The notes under the pieces: generated by a model
The model's input: only the letters and a program-made list of their open reading frames with translations
Told to the model about the DNA's origin: nothing
Databases searched by the model: none
Part shown: positions 41,385 through 50,184 of the stretch, one piece after another
Numbering within the stretch: position 1 is the stretch's first letter
Layout: each line of letters opens with the position of its first letter
Made by a program: the position numbers and the translations under genes
Assembly: GCF_000685015.1 (NCBI RefSeq)
Contig: NZ_BAYA01000013.1
Location: 203,944 to 267,943 of the forward strand
Direction: 5' to 3'
DNA: 64,000 nt
Origin: Paraburkholderia bannensis NBRC 103871
GTDB taxonomy: Bacteria; Pseudomonadota; Gammaproteobacteria; Burkholderiales; Burkholderiaceae

Positions 41385-42761
41385 TTGAGGCCCACCAATA
41401 GCCTGCGCGTGCGCCTGCTGCTCTGGCTCGTGCTGCCGATGACGCTGTTCATCGCCGCCGCCGGGCTCATCACGCGCGGCAACGCATGGCGCACGGCGAA
41501 CCTGCTGCAGGACGACGCGCTGCTTTCAGCGGCGCGCGTGATGGCGGGCGACATCGGCTGGGAAGGCAATGCGCTGAGCGCCTCCATTTCACCGAGCGCC
41601 ATCGAGATCCTGCGCACGCCGCACCGCGACCAGGTGTTCTTTCGCGTGCAGGAAATCGGCGGGCCGATCATCGCGGGCACCTCGGATTTTCCGCAGCATG
41701 TGCCCGAGGCCTCCCCGCAGTGGTACGACGCCGAAGTCAACGGCACGCCGATCCGCGCCGTCTCGCTGATCCGGCCGATGTACGACGCGGGCGCGACGCG
41801 CCGCGTGATCGTTTCGGTCGGTCGCACGCTCAATGAGCGCGACGCGATGGCGGGCGCGCTGTGGCGCCCGCAAATGTTCTATTTCGCGGGCATCGTCACG
41901 GCCGCGGTGATCCTCGTGTGCGTCGGGCTGACGCTGGAACTGCGCCCGCTCACGCGTCTCGCGCGCGGGCTGCCGCAGCGCGTGCGCACTTCTTCGCGCA
42001 TGGCGTCGGTGCGCATCGACGTCGAGCCGCTGCGCACGGAACTGCGCCCCATCGTCAGCGCGTTCAACGCCTGTCTCGACCTGATCGAGCGGCAAACGGC
42101 GATGCAGCGCCGCTTTATCGCCGACGCCGCGCATCAGCTGCGCACGCCGCTCACGCTGCTCGGCACGCAGCTGCAATACGCGCGCCGCCAGCAGGATCCC
42201 GAACGCCTGCACGAAACACTCACGGCGATGCACCAGAGCAACCGCTCGCTCGTCGGGCTCACCAACCAGTTGCTCACGCTCGCGCAGGCCGAATCGGCGG
42301 ATTACACGCAATTCGAAGGCGTGAGCGTGGACATGCGCGCGGTCGCGACCGGCGTGATCGAGCAGCTTGCGCTGCTCGCGCAGCGCCGCCGCGTGGAACT
42401 GGTCGCGACGCTCGCGCCGCACGCCGAAGTGACCGGCAACGAGCAGTTGCTGTCGGTGCTGGTGTTCAATCTCGTCGATAACGCGATCCGCTATTCGCCC
42501 GAAGGCGGCACGGTCGCGGTGACGCTCACGGCGGGCGAGCATCCGCCCGTGCTCAGCGTTGCCGACGAAGGCGCAGGTATCGCCGATGCGCTGCGCGACA
42601 AGGTGTTCGAACCGTTCTTCCGTGCGTCGACCTTGCCGGGCAGCGGCCTGGGCCTGGCCATCGTGCGCGAGATCGCACGCGCGCACGGCGCGGACGTGAA
42701 ACTCGAACACGGCGCACAAGGTCGCGGCACCGTGGCCGTGGTGGAGTTCGCGGCGCGCTGA
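41385..42761 (+). CDS. Sensor histidine kinase (TctE-like)
   Basis: Inner-membrane kinase of 458 residues partnering the preceding regulator. N-terminal 2CSK_N sensor domain between two membrane helices (about 8-28 and 164-184), including WYDAEVNGTPIRAVSLI; phospho-acceptor FIADAAHQLRTPLTLL; ATPase motifs NLVDNAIRYSPEGG, DEGAGIADA and GSGLGLAIV. A TTG start at 41385 with GAGG 8 bases upstream is used because no ATG lies before the first helix. Probably senses extracellular carboxylate for the adjacent MHS transporter. Confidence 0.92.
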   Translation: MRPTNSLRVRLLLWLVLPMTLFIAAAGLITRGNAWRTANLLQDDALLSAARVMAGDIGWEGNALSASISPSAIEILRTPHRDQVFFRVQEIGGPIIAGTSDFPQHVPEASPQWYDAEVNGTPIRAVSLIRPMYDAGATRRVIVSVGRTLNERDAMAGALWRPQMFYFAGIVTAAVILVCVGLTLELRPLTRLARGLPQRVRTSSRMASVRIDVEPLRTELRPIVSAFNACLDLIERQTAMQRRFIADAAHQLRTPLTLLGTQLQYARRQQDPERLHETLTAMHQSNRSLVGLTNQLLTLAQAESADYTQFEGVSVDMRAVATGVIEQLALLAQRRRVELVATLAPHAEVTGNEQLLSVLVFNLVDNAIRYSPEGGTVAVTLTAGEHPPVLSVADEGAGIADALRDKVFEPFFRASTLPGSGLGLAIVREIARAHGADVKLEHGAQGRGTVAVVEFAAR

Positions 42762-42873
42762 GCGCGTGCACTGCCCGATACTTTCTTCGACTTACCAACG
42801 CCCCCTGGGCTGGCGCGAACGGCATACGATGGCGCCAGACCATCAGCATTCCGATAATTTCCAGGGGCATTTC

Positions 42874-43494
42874 ATGACCATCAGCGTGGCCGCCGGGTCG
42901 AACGGCGACTCCACTTCGTTCTACGCCCTCTGGACGTCGAAGCACGATCCCGACGATACGGCGTCCTCGGGCGACACGCTTTCCACATCCGACGACGAAT
43001 CCACGACGCTCGACAGCAGTTCCAGCGCCGATCCGCTCAAGCAGGCCGTGACGGACGCACTGAATTCGCTCGGCGCGGACACCGATTGCGACGGCGACGA
43101 CGGTTCGGACGACGACTTCAGCGACGTGCAGGACAACAGCGCGACCGCCGCCGACAAGCTCGCCGCGCTTCAGCAGTTCCTCGGCTCGCTGTTTCAGGCG
43201 GCGGCGCAGCAAGGCACAACCGTGAGCAGCGCCGATGCGACGTATAGCGGCGGCCTGGCATCGGCGGTGTCGGGGCTCGCGCAATCGGCGTCTTCACTGA
43301 ACGGTGCGGGCAGCGCGAAAAGCGATCTCGCCGCGAGCTACGAGAACCTGCTCGACACGCTGGGCGTGAACTCGGACGATCCGCTCGACGACGCCGCGAT
43401 GGATCTTCAGCAGTTTCTTTCGACGCTCGCCAGCAACCTTCAGGCGCAAGGCGCTTCGTCCGCGAGCGGGCTCTTCATCGATATTTCGGCTTGA
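42874..43494 (+). CDS. Acidic Asp/Ser-rich protein of unknown function
   Basis: A 206-residue soluble protein with no signal peptide or membrane helix. The N-terminal half is rich in Asp and Ser, including DTDCDGDDGSDDDFSD (about residues 70-85), a stretch that could bind divalent cations; the C-terminal half is predicted helical with ALQQFLGSLFQAAAQQG and LQQFLSTLASNLQAQG as similar repeats. AGGGG lies 7 bases before the ATG. It is followed by an 11-base perfect inverted repeat (43499-43509 with 43527-43537). I do not recognise the family. Confidence 0.65.
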   Translation: MTISVAAGSNGDSTSFYALWTSKHDPDDTASSGDTLSTSDDESTTLDSSSSADPLKQAVTDALNSLGADTDCDGDDGSDDDFSDVQDNSATAADKLAALQQFLGSLFQAAAQQGTTVSSADATYSGGLASAVSGLAQSASSLNGAGSAKSDLAASYENLLDTLGVNSDDPLDDAAMDLQQFLSTLASNLQAQGASSASGLFIDISA

Positions 43495-43562
43495 ATCCGG
43501 CCGCGGCGCCTGGCGAATAGCGATTAGCGCCGCGGCCTCACGATGTCTCGGTGGTACCTGAC

Positions 43563-43592
43563 GCGCCGGGCGGTTTCGCCGGCGCTTTTTTT
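43563..43592 (+). terminator. Rho-independent terminator
   Basis: GCGCCGG, a 9-base loop, CCGGCGC and seven T residues. It terminates the acidic-protein transcript ahead of the convergent response regulator gene. Confidence 0.85.
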
Positions 43593-43604
43593 ATCGCTGC
43601 GTTT

Positions 43605-44342
43605 TCAGGTGGGGATGTCGGCCAGCGCTTGCGGCGCCTGCGACGGATCGGGCACGAACACGTAGCCCTTGCCGCGCACCGTATGGATATAGCGCGGCGC
43701 GGCGGGATCGTCCTCGACCACGCGGCGCAGACGCCAGATCGGTACGTCGAGACTGCGCTCGCGGAATTCGCGCGCGTCGCGATGCACGATGTCGTGGATC
43801 AACGTGCGCGTGAGCACCTTGTACGGATGCGTCGCGAAGATCTTGAGCAGCGCGAATTCGCTTTCGCGCAGCGGGATCAGCGTCTGCTCGCGCGAGAGCG
43901 TGCGCATCGTGAAGTCGAGTTCGAACGGGCCGAACTGGTAACGCGTGCGCACTTCGGGCGCGCTCGCCGTGGACGGGCCGCGCCGGCGCAGGATGTTCTG
44001 GATGCGGATCAGCAGTTCCTGCGGATCGAAGGGCTTGGGCAGATAGTCGTCCGCGCCCAGCGTGAGGCCGCGAATGCGGTCGGTCACGCTGCCGCGCGCG
44101 CTCACGAAGATCACGGGAATATCGTCGCCGGCCGCGCGCAAGGCGGTGATAGCTTCGAGACCGTCGGTCTGCGGCATCATGATGTCCAGCACGACGATAG
44201 AGGGACGTTCGCGTTCGAGGCGGCGCAGCAGATGCTTGCCATCGTGCAAGACCGCCGTATCGAATTGATGCGAGCGCAGGAAACGGCTCAGCAGATCGCG
44301 CACGACAGGATCGTCGTCGACGATTAGGACACAGGGCTTCAT
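43605..44342 (-). CDS. OmpR-family response regulator (orphan)
   Basis: Regulator of 245 residues. Receiver residues are intact: CVLIVDDDPVVRDLL, Asp in PSIVVLDIMMPQTDG, Lys in DDYLPKPFDPQELL. The C-terminal winged helix has LRESEFALLKIFATHPYKVLTRT and ends RGKGYVFVPDPS. No kinase gene is adjacent. It is convergent with the acidic-protein gene and downstream of the MFS/small membrane protein pair on the same strand. Confidence 0.92.
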   Translation of the reverse strand: MKPCVLIVDDDPVVRDLLSRFLRSHQFDTAVLHDGKHLLRRLERERPSIVVLDIMMPQTDGLEAITALRAAGDDIPVIFVSARGSVTDRIRGLTLGADDYLPKPFDPQELLIRIQNILRRRGPSTASAPEVRTRYQFGPFELDFTMRTLSREQTLIPLRESEFALLKIFATHPYKVLTRTLIHDIVHRDAREFRERSLDVPIWRLRRVVEDDPAAPRYIHTVRGKGYVFVPDPSQAPQALADIPT

Positions 44343-44418
44343 GCGCGAATTTTATAGCAGCGCCCGTACCCGGATGAGGCCCGTTTCCTTACCCTTCCTT
44401 TCCCTGTGCATGCAACGT

Positions 44419-44547
44419 TCAGCCGCAAAACGCGAGGCCGGACAGCACCGCCAGCAGCGCAGCGGGCGTGAGCCAGCCCGCAAACGCTACCGCGCTCGAC
44501 ACGATCAGTAATACCGCGACTGCGGCTGCGAGCCACACAGGTTTCAT
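44419..44547 (-). CDS. Small hydrophobic membrane protein (42 residues) coupled to MFS
   Basis: MKPVWLAAAVAVLLIVSSAVAF followed by AGWLTPAALLAVLSGLAFCG gives 42 residues with two hydrophobic stretches separated by Gly-Trp and Pro. Its ATG overlaps the stop of the upstream MFS gene as ATGA, which implies translational coupling. It could be a small accessory subunit of that transporter; no family is recognised. Confidence 0.5.
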   Translation of the reverse strand: MKPVWLAAAVAVLLIVSSAVAFAGWLTPAALLAVLSGLAFCG

Positions 44548-45773
44548 GCTGGCTGAGCCACGCCAGCATCGATGCGCACGACGCGGCGGTCGTCGATCGG
44601 CAGATGCAGCAGGCCGGACAGCACACCCAGGCAGATCGACCCGTACCACAACCATGCATAGGAATGCGTAGCATCGAACACCACGCTGCCCAGCCACACG
44701 CCGAAGAAGCCGCCAAGCTGATGCCCGAAGAACACGAAGCCAAACAGCGTGGCGATATACCGCACGCCGAATACCTGCGAAACGATGCCGTTGGTGAGCG
44801 GCACCGTGCCAAGCCACGTCAGCCCCATCGCGAAGGCAAACGCATAGAGGCTCACGGGCGTGAGCGGCAGCGCAATGAACAGCGCCATCGCGGCCGCGCG
44901 CGTGAAGTAAATGGCCGACAGCAGATATTTGCGGCGCAGGAAGCCACCTGCATAGCCGCACAGAAACGTCCCCGCCGTATTGGCCAGCGCGATGATGGCC
45001 AGCGCCATGCTCGCCTCGCGCGCGCTCATGCCGCGGTCGAGCAGGTACGCCGGCAGATGCACGCCGATAAACGCCAACTGGAAGCCGCACGCGAAGAAGC
45101 CCAGATTGAGCAGCCAGAAGCCGCGATGCGCAAGCGCCTCTTTCACGGCGGCCCGGATCGTGTCGCCCGCATGTTGGCGCGCGACGTCGTTCGCGGGCCG
45201 GTCGCGCAGGCACGCCGCGAGCGGCGCGCTCGCCAGCATCACGACCGCCAGCACGCCAATCGCCGACGCCCAGCCGATCGAGCCGATCATCCCTTGCGCG
45301 AGCGGCACCATCCAGAACTGCCCCAGCCCGCCGATCGTGCCCGCCACGCCCAGCGCCCAGCCGCGCCTGTCGGCGGGAAAGAGCCGCGAGAGCGCGCCAT
45401 AGACCGCACCGAACGCCGTACCCGAGAGCGCAATGCCGATCAGCAGGCCCACGCCGAAGGTGTAAGCACCCACTGACGACGCCTGCGCCATCACCGCGAG
45501 ACCCAGCGCATAGAGCACCGCGCCCGCGAAGATCACGCGCGCCGATCCGAACCGATCAGCGATCATGCCGGTAAGCGGCTGCGCGACACCCCACAGCAGG
45601 TTCTGCAAGGCAAGCGCGAGGCCGAAGGTCTCGCGCGTCCAGCCACGGTCGAGCGTCACCGGCAGCAGGAACAGACCCTGCACGTTACGCACGCCCAGCG
45701 CCGCGCCCATCACGACGCCACCCGCCACCACCAGCAGCCAGCGCTGCCGCCATACGTCTTCTGCATCCCTCAC
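44544..45773 (-). CDS. MFS transporter
   Basis: Inner-membrane major facilitator of 409 residues with twelve helices. NLLWGVAQPLTGMIADRFGSARVIF (motif A region) and YGALSRLFPADRRGWALGVAG are characteristic; the family is near the OFA/CynX monocarboxylate branch. A GTG at 45771-45773 is taken because GAGGAGA lies 6 bases upstream; longer frames would add an arginine-rich tail through the promoter region. It is divergent from the MarR-GNAT gene, which carries a MarR-type operator in its promoter, so the two are likely co-regulated. Confidence 0.87.
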   Translation of the reverse strand: MRDAEDVWRQRWLLVVAGGVVMGAALGVRNVQGLFLLPVTLDRGWTRETFGLALALQNLLWGVAQPLTGMIADRFGSARVIFAGAVLYALGLAVMAQASSVGAYTFGVGLLIGIALSGTAFGAVYGALSRLFPADRRGWALGVAGTIGGLGQFWMVPLAQGMIGSIGWASAIGVLAVVMLASAPLAACLRDRPANDVARQHAGDTIRAAVKEALAHRGFWLLNLGFFACGFQLAFIGVHLPAYLLDRGMSAREASMALAIIALANTAGTFLCGYAGGFLRRKYLLSAIYFTRAAAMALFIALPLTPVSLYAFAFAMGLTWLGTVPLTNGIVSQVFGVRYIATLFGFVFFGHQLGGFFGVWLGSVVFDATHSYAWLWYGSICLGVLSGLLHLPIDDRRVVRIDAGVAQPA

Positions 45774-45892
45774 CGCTGTCTCCTCGATACGCGGGCCATG
45801 CTCGCAGTAGAGCGCGCACGAGGGGACGTGCTCAAGTGAGTTTTCAGCGGTTTTCGCATGCATGCGGCGCATGCGACGCCCGCCATCGAGAC

Positions 45893-45921
45893 TTGAACTG
45901 GTTGCGATCCGCAACTATCAT
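45893..45921 (+). promoter_or_regulatory. Sigma70 promoter with MarR-type operator filling the spacer
   Basis: TTGAAC (45893-45898) and TATCAT (45916-45921) are 17 bases apart. The spacer holds GTTGCG-ATC-CGCAAC (45901-45915), a perfect inverted repeat of the GTTGC-N5-GCAAC kind that MarR regulators bind. A repressor there would occlude RNA polymerase. The downstream gene encodes a MarR domain, so autoregulation is likely. A second perfect palindrome, CGCATGCATGCG at 45855-45866, lies toward the divergent MFS gene. Confidence 0.7.
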
Positions 45922-45953
45922 GGGTTCGACACACCCTCTCTTTGGGAACCACC

Positions 45954-46937
45954 ATGGATTTCGTCGATTCCCCCGCGCAAAGCCGCGACGCCACCATCCT
46001 CGAACTACGCGACTTCTCGCGAAAACTGGTTCGCGAACTGGGCTTCATGCGTTCGACGCTGGCCGACAGCGACCTCGCGCCGTCTGCCGTCCATGCCGTG
46101 CTGGAGATCGGCATGCGGGCGGGCATCAACGCGCGGGATCTGGCGCAGACATTGCGGCTCGATAAATCGAACACGAGCCGCCAGATTGCGCGACTGGAAG
46201 CCGACGGTCTGGTCGAGCGGCGCGCGTCACCCGCCGACGCGCGCTCGTCCGAACTCCATCTCACGGCGCAAGGCCAGACGTTGCGCCGCCGGATCGACCG
46301 TTTCGCAACCGAGCAGGTATCCAGCGCGCTGCGCCGCCTGCTGCCCGCCGATCAGCAGGCGCTGCTGCGCTCGCTGGCGCTCTATGCCGATGCGCTGGCG
46401 CAAGACAATGGCGCGAAGCCTTCGACCGCGGAGCCAGGCGGCCCGCAGATCGAAGAAGGCTACCGGCCAGGCTGCATCGGCGATATCGCCAGCCTGCACG
46501 CACGCTTTTACGCCACGCATTGGCGCTTTGGCGCGTTCTTCGAGCAGCGGGTCGCGACGGAACTGGCGGCGTTTGCGGGCTCGCTCCCCGCGGCGGGCAA
46601 GGCGCTCTGGCTGGGCGTCGAGAACGGCCGCACACTGGCCTCGCTGGCTATCGACGGCGATCCGCACACGGGCACCGCCCACCTGCGCTGGTTTATCGTC
46701 GACGATGGCTTGCGCGGTTCCGGCATGGGCCGTGAATTGATGACGCGCGCGATGGATTTTGTCGACGAGCAGGGTTTTCAGGAGACCTGGCTCTGGACGT
46801 TCAAGGGCCTGGATGCGGCGCGCCATCTTTACGAGTCGTTCGGCTTCGCGCTGCGCGAGGAAGCCGAAGGCGCACAGTGGGGCGCGACCGTCACCGAGCA
46901 ACGCTTTAGCCGCGTCAAGCCGAAACCGGGCCACTGA
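45954..46937 (+). CDS. MarR regulator-GNAT acetyltransferase fusion
   Basis: Two-domain protein of 327 residues. Residues about 10-145 form a MarR winged helix (AVHAVLEIGMRAGINARDLAQTLRLDKSNTSRQIARLEADGLVERR); residues about 160-320 a GNAT N-acetyltransferase with GLRGSGMGRELMTRAMDFV as the acetyl-CoA loop and LYESFGFALREE at the end. Such fusions are annotated in many Proteobacteria; the acetyl group acceptor is unknown. The ATG at 45954 has GGGA 7 bases upstream. Its 3' end overlaps the convergent LysR gene by 23 bases. Confidence 0.92.
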   Translation: MDFVDSPAQSRDATILELRDFSRKLVRELGFMRSTLADSDLAPSAVHAVLEIGMRAGINARDLAQTLRLDKSNTSRQIARLEADGLVERRASPADARSSELHLTAQGQTLRRRIDRFATEQVSSALRRLLPADQQALLRSLALYADALAQDNGAKPSTAEPGGPQIEEGYRPGCIGDIASLHARFYATHWRFGAFFEQRVATELAAFAGSLPAAGKALWLGVENGRTLASLAIDGDPHTGTAHLRWFIVDDGLRGSGMGRELMTRAMDFVDEQGFQETWLWTFKGLDAARHLYESFGFALREEAEGAQWGATVTEQRFSRVKPKPGH

Positions 46938-47871
46938 CAAGGGCGGAAGCCGGTCCCTGGCGCACCTCCTCCAGGATCCATTCGACGACGGCGCTGACAT
47001 CGGCGCGCGGTGCGGCATCGGCCTGATGAAGCCAGTAGGCGTAGCCGGTCGGCTCGGGCGGCCTGGATTCTGCGGCTTGGCGGATCGCCACGAGCCGCCC
47101 GTCCGCCAGCATCGGCTCGACCAGCGCGAGGCGGCCCAGCGCGATGCCGCGCCCCGCGAGCGCAGCCTGGATCACCTGGTCGTAGCGGTTGAAGCGCAGC
47201 ACGCCGCGCGCAGGCTGGCTGTCGAGTCCGAGCGCGCCCAGATGGTCGGGCCAGCGCAGCATCGGACGGCGCGGGCCGTCGAATTCCAGCAGCACGTGGC
47301 GCGCAAGCGTAGCGGCGTCGAGCGCCGTCACGCCCAGCGAAGGATGCGCCACCGGCGTCACATATTCCTCATAGAGCCGGTGCGCCGTGGCGAACGCGCC
47401 AGGTGAAGCATGCGCGGGCGCGTAACGCAGCGCGAGATCAATGCCCTGGGCGCGCAGGTCGAGCACCTTGTCGGTCGCCGCCACGCGCAGGTCGATCCCG
47501 GGATGGCGCTCCTGCAACGCGCCCAGACGCGGCAACAGCCAGAGACCGGCCACGCCCAGGCTCGCCGTGATCGTCACGGGCTGGCGCACGCGCGGCTGCA
47601 TCAGCGCGTCGACGACATCCTGAAGCTGCGCGACCGCGCCCTCGGCGGCGCGAAAGAGACGCTCGCCCTCGGGCGTGAACGTGATCGAGCGATAGCCGCG
47701 ATTGAGCAGGCGCACGCCCAGTTGCGTTTCGAGCGCGTTGACCTGGCGGCTCACGGCGGACTGCGTGAGGCACAGGTCTTCGGCGGCGAGCGTGATGCTC
47801 ATGCGCCTTCCCACAGCCACGAAGCCACGGATAAAGTCGAGCGACGGCAGCTTGACGAGCGGAATTGACAT
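46915..47871 (-). CDS. LysR-family regulator (GcvA-like)
   Basis: DNA-binding regulator of 318 residues. N-terminal DNA-binding domain: LPSLDFIRGFVAVGRRMSITLAAEDLCLTQSAVSRQVNALE; SVTITASLGVAGLWLLPRLGALQERHPGIDLRV-like text in the effector domain is the GcvA/AmpR pattern. Divergent from the alpha/beta hydrolase gene, with a T-N11-A-type site between. Confidence 0.92.
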   Translation of the reverse strand: MSIPLVKLPSLDFIRGFVAVGRRMSITLAAEDLCLTQSAVSRQVNALETQLGVRLLNRGYRSITFTPEGERLFRAAEGAVAQLQDVVDALMQPRVRQPVTITASLGVAGLWLLPRLGALQERHPGIDLRVAATDKVLDLRAQGIDLALRYAPAHASPGAFATAHRLYEEYVTPVAHPSLGVTALDAATLARHVLLEFDGPRRPMLRWPDHLGALGLDSQPARGVLRFNRYDQVIQAALAGRGIALGRLALVEPMLADGRLVAIRQAAESRPPEPTGYAYWLHQADAAPRADVSAVVEWILEEVRQGPASALVSGPVSA

Positions 47872-47881
47872 GCGTGCACCT

Positions 47882-47898
47882 CATGCGAGCGATGCATG
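47882..47898. promoter_or_regulatory. LysR-type T-N11-A operator candidate
   Basis: CATGC-GAGCGAT-GCATG is a 5-7-5 inverted repeat containing T at 47884 and A at 47896, the T-N11-A form of LysR sites. It lies 11 bases outside the LysR start and upstream of the divergent hydrolase gene. Binding is inferred. Confidence 0.45.
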
Positions 47899-47965
47899 AA
47901 GATTGATTGAGCGGGGCGCGCGGGTCAAGTTCAATGGCGGGCAGCGTCACCATTCCTGTGCTCCC

Positions 47966-48934
47966 ATGTCCGAACCGATCTTCCTGCATGCCGCCGATGG
48001 CTTCCGGCTCGGCGGCTTCGTCTGGCGGCATCGCACGCCCGAAGTCGACGACGAACCGCGCCCGCTCGCCATCGTCAATGCCGCGACGTCCGTGCGCTGC
48101 CGCTATTACTTTCGCTTCGCCGCGTGGCTGCATCGGCATGGCTGGGACGTGCTCGTGTACGACTACCGCGGTATCGGCGAATCGCGGCCCGAGCGGCTTG
48201 CCGGTCTCGACGCTTCGTGGCTCGACTGGGGAGAGCAGGATTTCGAAGCCGTGCTGCGTCATGCACGCGGGGCGTTTGCGGGTCAGCCCGTCGATGTGGT
48301 CGCGCATAGCATCGGCGGCTTCGTGACGGGGCTTGCGCCTTCCGGCGCGAGGATCCGGCGGGTGTTCACGGTCGGCGCGCAGTACGCCCATTGGCGCGAT
48401 TACGCGCTGCGCAGCCGCCTGCCGATGCTGCTCAAGTGGCATCTGGTCATGCCCGCCCTCGCCCGGGCCTGCGGCTATTTCCCGGCTTCGCGGCTGGGCT
48501 GGATGGAAGACACGCCGCGCGGCGTCGCCTTGTCATGGAGCCGCAGCCGCGCGCGCTTCGAAGACACTTATGTGCATGCGCCCATTGCGCGCTCTGCGCA
48601 GGAGCGCGCGGCGCTCGTCCAGCGCCTGGCCGCGTTCGCCGCACCGATTCTCGCAGTGAGCGTGACCGACGATCCCTTCGGCACCGTCGCCGCCATCGAA
48701 CGCCTGCTCGGTTGTTTCACGCACGCGCCGCGCACGCATCTGCGCATCGCGCCCGCCCAGATCGGCGTGCGGGAAATCGGCCATTTCGCGTTCTTCCACA
48801 GCCGCTTTGAAACGCAGCTGTGGCCGCTGGCATTGCACTGGCTGCGTACGGGCACGCTTGCGCCGGACACGCCAGGCGGCGTGATTTCATCGCACAGCGT
48901 CACGACGGAAGCAGCCGAATCCACCACCCAGTGA
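47966..48934 (+). CDS. Alpha/beta hydrolase
   Basis: Cytoplasmic serine hydrolase of 322 residues. The nucleophile elbow is VVAHSIGGF (Ser near residue 114); VLVYDYRGIGESRPE and a late IGHFAFFHSRF supplying the histidine complete the fold. The family is close to serine aminopeptidase S33-like hydrolases; substrate unknown. Divergent from a LysR gene that probably controls it. Confidence 0.82.
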   Translation: MSEPIFLHAADGFRLGGFVWRHRTPEVDDEPRPLAIVNAATSVRCRYYFRFAAWLHRHGWDVLVYDYRGIGESRPERLAGLDASWLDWGEQDFEAVLRHARGAFAGQPVDVVAHSIGGFVTGLAPSGARIRRVFTVGAQYAHWRDYALRSRLPMLLKWHLVMPALARACGYFPASRLGWMEDTPRGVALSWSRSRARFEDTYVHAPIARSAQERAALVQRLAAFAAPILAVSVTDDPFGTVAAIERLLGCFTHAPRTHLRIAPAQIGVREIGHFAFFHSRFETQLWPLALHWLRTGTLAPDTPGGVISSHSVTTEAAESTTQ

Positions 48935-49011
48935 CGATGAAATAGATCGATCGTTCTTTTTGAGACGAATTCTGCTATCGTGCGTGGGCAGCGAACCTCC
49001 GAGGAGCCTCC

Positions 49012-50004
49012 ATGAGCGCATCATTCGCCCACCGTTACGCGTACACGAACGGTATCCGCATGCACTACGTCGAGCACGGCGAAGGGCCGCTCGTGCTGCT
49101 CTGCCACGGCTGGCCCGAGTCCTGGTACTCGTGGCGGCACCAGATCGAGGCGATTGCCGCCGCGGGTTTTCGTGTGGTCGCGCCCGACCAGCGCGGCTAC
49201 GGCGACACCGAAGTCCCCGCCGACACCGCCTCGTACGACATCCTCAACCTCACCGGCGACCTGGTCGGTCTCGTGCATGCGCTCGGCGAGACGCGCGCGA
49301 TCCTCGCCGGGCATGACTGGGGGTCGATCGTCGCGGCCACGTCCGCGCTGCTGCGCCCGGACATGTTCCGCGCGCTGGCGCTGCTGAGCGTGCCGTACCT
49401 GCCGCGCTCGCGTGTGCGTCCCGCAGCGTATTTCCAGACCCATACGCTCGAAAAGCACTTCTATCAGGACTATTTCCAGCTGCCTGGCCGCGTCGAGCGC
49501 GAACTCGAAGCGGACATCCGCCGCTCGCTGCTGGGCATTTACTACACGGCGGGCGGCGAGAGCCGGCGTCATCCGGAGCATCGGCGCAAGGGCTTTATTG
49601 GCTTCGAAAAGAACCAGCGTTTCGTCGATAGCCTTGCGTATCCCGACACGCTGCCGGGCTGGCTTTCGGCCACCGATCTCGATACCTTCGCCGCGCAGTT
49701 CACGAAAAGCGGCTTTCGCGGCTCGATCGACTGGTATCGCAACCTCGACCGCAACTGGGCGCTGACGCCCTTCCTCGACGGCGCGCGCATCCAGCAACCC
49801 ACGCTCTTTGTCGCGGGCGAGCAGGACGGCGTGATCCACATGATGGCGAAGGCCTACGAACAGTTGCAGGATCACGTGCCGCGCCTGACGAAGAAGGTGC
49901 TGCTGCCCGAGGCCGGGCACTGGATCCAGCAGGAGCGGCCTGATGAGGTGAATGCGCTGTTGCTGGAATTTCTGCGCGAGGCGGCGGTGCGGGATGCGGG
50001 TTGA
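49012..50004 (+). CDS. Epoxide hydrolase-type alpha/beta hydrolase
   Basis: Hydrolase of 330 residues with epoxide hydrolase hallmarks: the oxyanion HGWP motif (LLCHGWPESWYSWRHQ), the nucleophilic Asp in GHDWGS and the base His in EAGHWIQQERPDEV. Opens trans-diols from epoxides in that family; the real substrate is unknown. It follows the other hydrolase gene by 77 bases with its own GAGGAGCC ribosome site, and ends with a clear terminator. Confidence 0.88.
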   Translation: MSASFAHRYAYTNGIRMHYVEHGEGPLVLLCHGWPESWYSWRHQIEAIAAAGFRVVAPDQRGYGDTEVPADTASYDILNLTGDLVGLVHALGETRAILAGHDWGSIVAATSALLRPDMFRALALLSVPYLPRSRVRPAAYFQTHTLEKHFYQDYFQLPGRVERELEADIRRSLLGIYYTAGGESRRHPEHRRKGFIGFEKNQRFVDSLAYPDTLPGWLSATDLDTFAAQFTKSGFRGSIDWYRNLDRNWALTPFLDGARIQQPTLFVAGEQDGVIHMMAKAYEQLQDHVPRLTKKVLLPEAGHWIQQERPDEVNALLLEFLREAAVRDAG

Positions 50005-50038
50005 GTGCTGCGCGTGCGGCCGGACTGAAGAGTAAGGA

Positions 50039-50063
50039 GGGGACGTTCGCGTCCCCTTTTTTT
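50039..50063 (+). terminator. Rho-independent terminator
   Basis: GGGGACG-TTCG-CGTCCCC followed by seven T residues, immediately downstream of the epoxide hydrolase. Confidence 0.93.
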
Positions 50064-50105
50064 AGCGGCGATTCTGTTGCACAAACCGTAACATCAGGAT
50101 ATAAA

Positions 50106-50120
50106 TGCAAATCATTCGTA
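50106..50120 (+). promoter_or_regulatory. Fur-box-like site upstream of the FecI-type sigma factor
   Basis: TGCAAATCATTCGTA matches the 7-1-7 Fur consensus TGATAAT-n-ATTATCA at 9 of 14 positions, including the central AAT-n-ATT, and lies 65 bases ahead of the ECF sigma gene. Iron control of FecIRA operons is well known; this particular site is inferred. Confidence 0.5.
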
Positions 50121-50184
50121 TTCCGGTCGCATAGACAGACCGACTGCACCGGCTAGCGGCGCGGGTAAAAAAGGGGTTTGCTCG

